Assembly (NCBI GenBank): GCA_030634605.1
Contig: DAOWAK010000047.1
Coordinates: forward strand, 1-7,785
DNA: 7,785 bases
From: Sedimentisphaerales bacterium
Lineage (GTDB): Bacteria; Planctomycetota; Phycisphaerae; Sedimentisphaerales; SM23-30
Direction: 5' to 3'
The notes beneath the pieces are model-generated. The model saw only the letters and a list, made by a program, of their open reading frames with translations, did no database searches and was not told where the DNA came from. Both the position numbers and the translations under genes were made by a program. Of the stretch, positions 5,587 through 7,785 are shown piece by piece. Every line of letters starts with the position of its first letter. The first letter of the stretch is position 1.

Positions 5587-7140
5587 TTATTTCTTGCCGT
5601 TTTGGCTTGCGTTAATCCGCACCATCATGTTGTTCAATGCACTTATGTAAGCCTTGGCCGACGCCTCGATAATATCCGTGCTCACGCCTCTGCCGACAAA
5701 GGTCTTGCCTTCGTAGCCGATCTGCAAAATCGCCTCACCCAGTGCCTCACTGGACCCGGTCACCGCTCTAATGCTGTAGTTCTTCAGCTCCGGCTCCAGA
5801 CCGGTCGCCTTGCTGATCGCGTTATAAGCCGCGTCCACCGGCCCGTCACCCCAGGCCGCCTCCTGCAGCACCTCGTCGCCTTTCAAAATCCGCACCGTCG
5901 CACTGGGCAGCGTCTTGGTGCCCGCCGAACACTGCAGATAATCCAGCACATAAATTTTCGGAATGTCCACAATCTCATCCGCCAGCAACGCGATTATGTC
6001 CTCGTCGAAAATCTCTTTCTTCTTGTCCGCGATCTCCAGGAACCGCTCATACCCGAGATTCAAATCCGCCTCGCTTAGTTCGAAACCCAGCTCTTCACAA
6101 CGCGCCTTGAACCCGTGCCGACCCGAATGACGCCCCAGCACCATCATGCTCTGGGTAACGCCCACCGACTCCGGCGTCATAATTTCATACGTACTGCGGT
6201 TTTTCAGCATCCCGTCCACATGAATCCCCGACTCATGCGCAAACGCGTTCGCTCCCACAATCGCCTTGTTCGGCTGCACCGGAATACCCATCAGCCGCGA
6301 CACCAGCCGACTCGTGCGATAAATCTCCGTCGCGTTGATCCGCGTATCCACATTGAACAAATCCTTACGCGTCCGAATCGCCATCACCACCTCTTCCAGC
6401 GAGGCGTTGCCGGCCCGTTCACCCAGACCGTTGATCGTGCACTCGATCTGCCGTGCACCGTTAATCACCCCAGCCAGCGAGTTCGACGTCGCCAGCCCCA
6501 GGTCATTGTGGCAGTGCGTACTGAAAATCACCTCATCCGCACCCGGCACCTTCTGGCACAAATCAGCAATCATCTTGCCGTACTCCGACGGAATCGCATA
6601 ACCCACCGTATCCGGAATATTAATCGTCGTCGCACCCGCCTCGATCACCGCCGCCACCAGCTCATGCACAAACACCTGATCGCTCCGAGCCACATCCTGG
6701 GCACTGAACTCCACATCATCGGTCAGACTCCTGGCTAGCTTCACCGCTTCCACCGCCCGCTTGAGCACTTCCTCCGGCGTCATCCGCAACATAAACTCCA
6801 TATGCTCCGGAGAGCTGCTCGTAAACGTATGAATCCGCCAGCGCTTCGCCCCCTTCAACGCCTTGGCCGCTGATTCGATATCCTTGGCGATCGTCCGTGC
6901 CAGGCCCGCAATCACCGGCCCCTGCACTTCCGCACAAATCCGCTCCACCGCGTCAAACTGCACCTGCGAACTTATCGGAAACCCCGCCTCGATAATATCC
7001 ACGCCCAGCCGCGCCAACTGATGCGCCACTTCCAGCTTCTCGTGCAGATTCAAGCTAGCTCCCGGGCTCTGCTCCGCGTCCCGCAGCGTCGTATCGAATA
7101 TCACTACATAATCATCATTTTTTTTAGTCTCGGCTGACAT
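5587..7140 (-). CDS. leuA: 2-isopropylmalate synthase
   Basis: LeuA catalyses the committed step of leucine synthesis, condensing acetyl-CoA with 2-oxoisovalerate in the cytoplasm. The TIM-barrel catalytic domain carries DTTLRDAEQSPGA (16-28; Asp21 is a metal ligand), THCHNDLG (208-215; His209 and His211 are metal ligands), NGLGERAGNASLEE (237-250) and HESGIHVDGM (302-311). The C-terminal leucine-sensing (LeuA dimer) domain covers roughly 395-517, with GDGPVDAAYNAI (431-442) and GRGVSTDIIEASAKAY (483-498), so end-product inhibition by leucine is expected. At 517 residues it is of usual length. The frame also opens at 7155, but that ATG overlaps the GGAGG that sits 8 nt before the ATG at 7140, so I take 7140 as the start. 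It is the first gene of the operon, preceded by a leucine leader peptide. Confidence 0.95.
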   Translation of the reverse strand: MSAETKKNDDYVVIFDTTLRDAEQSPGASLNLHEKLEVAHQLARLGVDIIEAGFPISSQVQFDAVERICAEVQGPVIAGLARTIAKDIESAAKALKGAKRWRIHTFTSSSPEHMEFMLRMTPEEVLKRAVEAVKLARSLTDDVEFSAQDVARSDQVFVHELVAAVIEAGATTINIPDTVGYAIPSEYGKMIADLCQKVPGADEVIFSTHCHNDLGLATSNSLAGVINGARQIECTINGLGERAGNASLEEVVMAIRTRKDLFNVDTRINATEIYRTSRLVSRLMGIPVQPNKAIVGANAFAHESGIHVDGMLKNRSTYEIMTPESVGVTQSMMVLGRHSGRHGFKARCEELGFELSEADLNLGYERFLEIADKKKEIFDEDIIALLADEIVDIPKIYVLDYLQCSAGTKTLPSATVRILKGDEVLQEAAWGDGPVDAAYNAISKATGLEPELKNYSIRAVTGSSEALGEAILQIGYEGKTFVGRGVSTDIIEASAKAYISALNNMMVRINASQNGKK

Positions 7141-7162
7141 CTCGTTAGCCTCCATTTCTCAA

Positions 7163-7182
7163 CAAAACGGGCTTTTTCCCGT
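7163..7182 (-). terminator. Possible attenuator hairpin before leuA
   Basis: On the minus strand ACGGG-AAAAAG-CCCGT is followed by TTTG, giving a 5-bp stem and a short U run about 27 nt before the leuA start. It is weak as a terminator. Its right arm AGCCC can also pair with GGGCU of the hairpin at the end of the leader peptide, as a leucine attenuator would need. The structure is not proven. Confidence 0.35.
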
Positions 7183-7199
7183 ACACAGGGCCTTAAATC

Positions 7200-7260
7200 T
7201 TACCCAAGTTCAAGCAAAGCCAATAATTATAGCAGACAAACACCTGCTGCTAAAGGGTAA
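7200..7260 (-). promoter_or_regulatory. Nested stem structure in the leuA leader
   Basis: In the transcript TTACCC (plus 7255-7260) pairs with GGGTAA (plus 7200-7205), enclosing a second stem TAGCAG/CTGCTA (plus 7247-7252 and 7230-7235). The region lies between the leader-peptide stop and leuA and may be part of the attenuator. The same stretch contains TGCTATAAT (TATAAT at plus 7226-7231), a perfect extended -10 with no good -35, which could be a secondary leuA promoter. Confidence 0.4.
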
Positions 7261-7295
7261 ATTTCACGGACAAATAGTAATGAATCGATCGTTTT

Positions 7296-7436
7296 TTAGC
7301 CCCGAAGGGCTAGTAACAACAGACCCAGAGATAGGATATTCAGCTCAGCACCACTAATTCGAAAAATCTCCCCCAGCCGCCGGACACCGCCCGCAGCCTC
7401 GTCCCACCCAAAATTGTACTCATTAATAGTGCTCAT
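7296..7436 (-). CDS. leuL: Leucine-rich leader peptide of the leu operon (attenuation)
   Basis: This 46-codon ORF lies upstream of leuA in the same direction. Its last 15 residues hold eight leucines and end LGLLLLALRG, with four consecutive Leu codons, CTG TTG TTA CTA, then GCC CTT. The final codons overlap a hairpin, TAGCCC-TTCG-GGGCTA (plus 7297-7312), with an extra-stable UUCG loop that reaches the TAA. This is the design of amino-acid attenuators: scarce charged tRNA-Leu stalls the ribosome on the Leu run, prevents the hairpin and changes folding downstream. The N-terminal 30 residues are longer than in the E. coli leader. No clear ribosome site precedes the ATG, and a promoter ending a few bases before it suggests a nearly leaderless transcript. 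The Leu run and its place before leuA are seen directly; the mechanism is inferred. Confidence 0.75.
   Translation of the reverse strand: MSTINEYNFGWDEAAGGVRRLGEIFRISGAELNILSLGLLLLALRG
7297..7312 (-). promoter_or_regulatory. UUCG-tetraloop hairpin at the end of the leader peptide
   Basis: On the minus strand TAGCCC-TTCG-GGGCTA has a perfect 6-bp stem closed by C and G around UUCG. It covers the last codons (CTA GCC CTT CGG GGC TAA) of the leucine leader peptide. It is followed by A residues and so is not a terminator itself. It best fits the 1:2 hairpin of an attenuator. Confidence 0.6.
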
Positions 7437-7446
7437 CAAACTATAG

Positions 7447-7480
7447 TATCGACTATAAACCCCCATTTTTCAACAAAATT
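7447..7480 (-). promoter_or_regulatory. Candidate leu operon promoter with overlapping palindrome
   Basis: On the minus strand TTGAAA (5 of 6 to the -35 consensus), 17 bp, then GATACT (4 of 6) ends about 8 bp before the leader-peptide ATG. The palindrome TATAGT-ATCG-ACTATA (7442-7457) covers the -10 and start site and could be an operator. The promoter call is moderate at best; other AT-rich hexamers are nearby. Confidence 0.4.
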
Positions 7481-7514
7481 CTTCGCCTTATAGAGATTAA
7501 CAGCTGTCCAATAC

Positions 7515-7535
7515 CGATAATTTCTGCTATTATCG
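7515..7535. promoter_or_regulatory. Inverted repeat just upstream of the rnr start
   Basis: CGATAAT, 7 bp, then ATTATCG are perfect arms ending 6 bp before the rnr ATG. A TGCTATTAT extended -10-like box lies within it on the plus strand. No ribosome site precedes the ATG, so the transcript may be leaderless or have a very short leader. The repeat could be an operator or an RNA hairpin. Confidence 0.45.
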
Positions 7536-7541
7536 CTATTT

Positions 7542-7785
7542 ATGCCAAAAAGATTCACAACTCAAATTATGCGTTTTTTATCTCGACCTGACTATCAACC
7601 CCTCAAACAACGCCCTCTGGCCCGCGCTCTCAACGTCCCTGACGAACAATACCCATTCTTCGCCGACGCCATCAAGCAACTCCGCCAGGACGGCAAAATC
7701 GTCATCGCCTCCAAAAGCACCATCACCCTGCCCCAGATATCCAACCGCATCATCGGCACCTTCGAATCCACCAGCCGCGGTTTCG
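7542..7785 (+). CDS. rnr: Ribonuclease R, N-terminus only (cut by window edge)
   Basis: RNase R is the processive 3'-5' exoribonuclease (RNB/VacB family) that degrades structured RNA and helps in RNA quality control. Only 81 residues are in the window, so none of the catalytic RNB domain is visible. The match is to the N-terminal winged-helix and linker: FLSRPDYQPLKQRPLARAL (12-30), the VPDEQYPFFADAIKQLRQDG segment (32-51), and GTFESTSRGF (72-81), which corresponds to the family's G(T/I)F..N.RGF start of the cold-shock domain. The start ATG has no Shine-Dalgarno sequence. It is transcribed divergently from leu. RNase II is less likely given the N-terminal helix-turn-helix layout. Confidence 0.85.
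   Translation, partial: MPKRFTTQIMRFLSRPDYQPLKQRPLARALNVPDEQYPFFADAIKQLRQDGKIVIASKSTITLPQISNRIIGTFESTSRGF

Noticed and set aside
4733..5650. Long plus-strand ORF of 305 codons opposite leuC
   Set aside because: It is an antisense shadow rich in His and Arg, with no recognisable domain. leuC explains the region.
7297..7312. Hairpin considered as the leu or rnr intrinsic terminator
   Set aside because: On the minus strand it is followed by A residues, not U. On the plus strand no T run follows and no gene ends there.
7391..7415. Minus-strand GGGTGGGAC resembles the T-box core GGGTGGNAC
   Set aside because: The rest of the T-box core (CCGCG) is absent, there is no stem I or specifier loop, and the stretch is coding sequence of the leader peptide.

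Overview
The window is built around a leucine-biosynthesis operon on the minus strand. It reads right to left: an upstream region with a probable leucine leader peptide (7296-7436), leuA (5587-7140), leuC (4304-5566), a four-helix-bundle accessory gene (3720-4220), leuD (3126-3605), a frameshifted small ORF (2637-3015), leuB (1352-2437) and an intrinsic terminator (1269-1320). LeuA makes 2-isopropylmalate from 2-oxoisovalerate and acetyl-CoA, LeuC plus LeuD isomerise it, and LeuB oxidises it to the direct precursor of leucine. Divergent from the operon, on the plus strand, the first 81 codons of a ribonuclease R gene begin at 7542 and run off the right edge. At the left end a second minus-strand operon encodes a YtrA-type GntR repressor (575-973) and an ABC-transporter ATPase (1-578, cut by the window edge). 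Its promoter is overlapped by a perfect palindrome.

The accessory content is the unusual part. LeuC is a normal 420-codon reading frame except for one in-frame UAG at codon 258; all three predicted iron-sulfur cysteines lie beyond it. The leuC-leuD gap holds a four-helix-bundle (23S-rRNA-IVS-protein family) gene between AT-rich inverted repeats. The leuD-leuB gap holds an unrecognised small ORF between inverted arrays of an ATCCGTG repeat. The four-helix-bundle gene is itself interrupted by an insertion of exactly 135 bp (45 codons). That insertion has terminal inverted repeats, a 6-bp direct repeat at its ends and a 27-bp palindromic core, and it keeps the frame, much like the Rickettsia palindromic elements. 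An identical 27-bp core lies in a second small inverted-repeat element at 1107-1215, downstream of the leu terminator.

Organism: a bacterium with moderately GC-rich genes and AT-rich spacers. The aconitase-like LeuC of about 420 residues, the ACCACGGATT-type repeats and the four-helix-bundle cassette would fit an uncultured Planctomycetota-like or related lineage. This is an impression from sequence style only; no rRNA or other marker is present. There are no tRNA, rRNA or CRISPR features that I can see.
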